The notes beneath the pieces are model-generated. The model ran no database searches and had not been told where the DNA came from. It saw only the letters and a program-made list of their open reading frames with translations. A DNA stretch of 23,790 nt from NCBI GenBank assembly GCA_038321755.1, contig JBBQFJ010000042.1, forward strand, positions 1 through 23,790. Direction: 5' to 3'. The position numbers were made by a program, and so were the translations under genes. Below, piece by piece: positions 22,990 to 23,790 of the stretch; positions within the stretch are counted from its first letter, which is position 1; every line of letters starts with the position of its first letter. This DNA is from JALHSW01 sp038321755 (GTDB lineage: Bacteria > Actinomycetota > Acidimicrobiia > IMCC26256 > PALSA-555).

Positions 22990-23714
22990 GCGGGCGAGTC
23001 GCGCTGGTGACCGGTGCCGGACAAGGAATCGGCGAAGGCATCGCGACGGCGCTCGCTGCAGATGGTCTGAGCGTCGCGGTGAACGACTTCCACGCGGACC
23101 GGGCCGAGCGGGTGGCCGACGCGATCGTCGCGGCCGGTGGGCGCGCGCTCGCCGTGACTGCCGACGTCACCAGCCTCGACGAGGTGCTGGGGATGGTCGC
23201 GACCATCGAGCGCGACCTCGGACCGGTCGACGTGCTCGTGAACAACGCCGGCATCCCCGCCGACGGGTTCGTGCCCCGCACGTTCCGAGAGATGCCGCCC
23301 GAGGACTGGGACAAGTTCCTCCGCCTGAACGTCTACGGCGTGCTCAACGGCTGCAAGGCCGTCGTCGAAGGGATGTGCAAGCGCGGCTGGGGCCGGATCG
23401 TCACGGTGTCGTCCGAGGGCGGACGGATCGGCATGCCCACGGGCATCTCGCTCTACGGCGCCGGCAAGGCCGGTGCACTCGGCTTCTCGCGCCATCTCGC
23501 CGCCGAGCTCGTCGGTCTCGGCGTCACCGTCAACTCAGTGGCTCTCGGGTTGATGGCGAAGGGCCCCGACGACGACCGGCGTCCGCCGTGGCCGACCGCA
23601 CGCCTCGGCACCGCGGACGACGTCGCCGGTGCCGTGTGCTTCCTCGCCTCCGACGCCGCGTCGTGGATCACTGGGCAGGTGCTCGGGGTCAACGGCGGCG
23701 GAGCCATGATCTGA
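22986..23714 (+). CDS. Short-chain dehydrogenase/reductase (SDR), right end
   Basis: The product is 242 residues from GTG 22986, which overlaps the LLM gene stop. TGAGQGIG is at residues 9-16, NNAG at 86-89, Ser143, Tyr157 and Lys161 (YGAGK) form the catalytic set, and ITGQVLGVNGGGAM is the usual C-terminus. A loop after the SVALGLMA segment is shorter than in the other two SDRs, so the substrate pocket differs. It probably reduces or oxidises an acyl or ring intermediate. The TGA stop is also the first base of a tandem repeat that continues to the window edge. Confidence 0.9.
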   Translation: MSGRVALVTGAGQGIGEGIATALAADGLSVAVNDFHADRAERVADAIVAAGGRALAVTADVTSLDEVLGMVATIERDLGPVDVLVNNAGIPADGFVPRTFREMPPEDWDKFLRLNVYGVLNGCKAVVEGMCKRGWGRIVTVSSEGGRIGMPTGISLYGAGKAGALGFSRHLAAELVGLGVTVNSVALGLMAKGPDDDRRPPWPTARLGTADDVAGAVCFLASDAASWITGQVLGVNGGGAMI

Positions 23715-23790
23715 TCCATCCGCTCCATCGATCCATCCGTTCCATCCGCTCCATCGATCCATCCGCTCCATCGATCCATCCGCTCCATCG
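23714..23790. repeat. 17-bp tandem repeat running off the window
   Basis: The unit atccatccgctccatcg occurs at 23714-23730, 23757-23773 and 23774-23790; the copy at 23731-23756 has a 9-base insertion (ttccatccg). Each unit is itself a near-duplication of tccatc plus two or three bases. The array begins on the last base of the SDR stop codon and ends exactly at the window edge, so its full length is unknown. The minus-strand frame through it (MERMDRWSG-like) is a by-product of the repeat. Confidence 0.85.

Noticed and set aside
23453..23788. A 111-codon minus-strand frame beginning with MERMDRWSG repeats
   Set aside because: The repeated residues come from the 17-bp tandem repeat and the rest is antisense to the SDR gene.

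Overview
This 23.8 kb window is gene-dense, GC-rich chromosomal DNA. Its gene families fit an actinobacterium: paired acyl-CoA dehydrogenases, a carboxyltransferase, several SDRs, a luciferase-like (LLM) oxidoreductase of the F420 type, a TAP-type secreted hydrolase, GTG starts and many apparently leaderless genes. A lineage such as Acidimicrobiia would fit, but this is inference from gene content. I found no rRNA, tRNA, CRISPR, transposase, phage gene or transcription-factor gene. No stretch longer than 300 bases lacks a gene.

Layout. (1) 1-176: 3' end of an OsmC-family gene. (2) 192-3859, minus: a three-gene acyl-CoA operon with two complementary acyl-CoA dehydrogenase subunits and a carboxyltransferase, preceded by a palindromic operator candidate. 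(3) 3940-5439, minus: an exported TAP-like alpha/beta hydrolase. (4) 5471-15288: an amine-utilisation region. It holds an aldehyde dehydrogenase (minus, broken by an in-frame TAG) and a divergent SDR. These are followed by an APC permease, a choline-kinase-like phosphotransferase, a dimethylglycine-dehydrogenase-like FAD/GcvT enzyme, a glutamine-synthetase-like ligase and a class-I amidotransferase-type gamma-glutamyl hydrolase. (5) 15359-17666, minus: an acyl-CoA ligase and an SDR. (6) 17770-20096, plus: a second acyl-CoA ligase and an unrecognised 269-residue protein. (7) 20084-20275, minus: a tiny cysteine-rich DUF5522-type gene. (8) 20321-23714, plus: an FAA hydrolase, two DUF202 membrane proteins, an LLM oxidoreductase and an SDR. 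(9) A 17-bp tandem repeat runs off the right end.

How the genes may work together. Region 4 contains the five activities of the gamma-glutamyl-putrescine (Puu) pathway: permease, gamma-glutamyl ligase, FAD oxidase, aldehyde dehydrogenase and gamma-glutamyl hydrolase. The oxidase slot is filled by an FAD plus folate-domain enzyme of the N-demethylating type, and a choline/ethanolamine-type kinase is added. This suggests a gamma-glutamylation route for an N-methylated amine or amino alcohol, which is the most interesting possibility here. Regions 2 and 5-8 look like catabolism of CoA-activated acids.

Regulatory and repeat signals. Seven genes have a TANNNT hexamer 6-10 nt before the start codon, the signature of leaderless transcription. 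Two strong hairpins (9595-9626 and 15299-15354) mark transcript ends. Three short tandem repeats (5302-5346, 5471-5545, 23714-23790) sit at gene ends.
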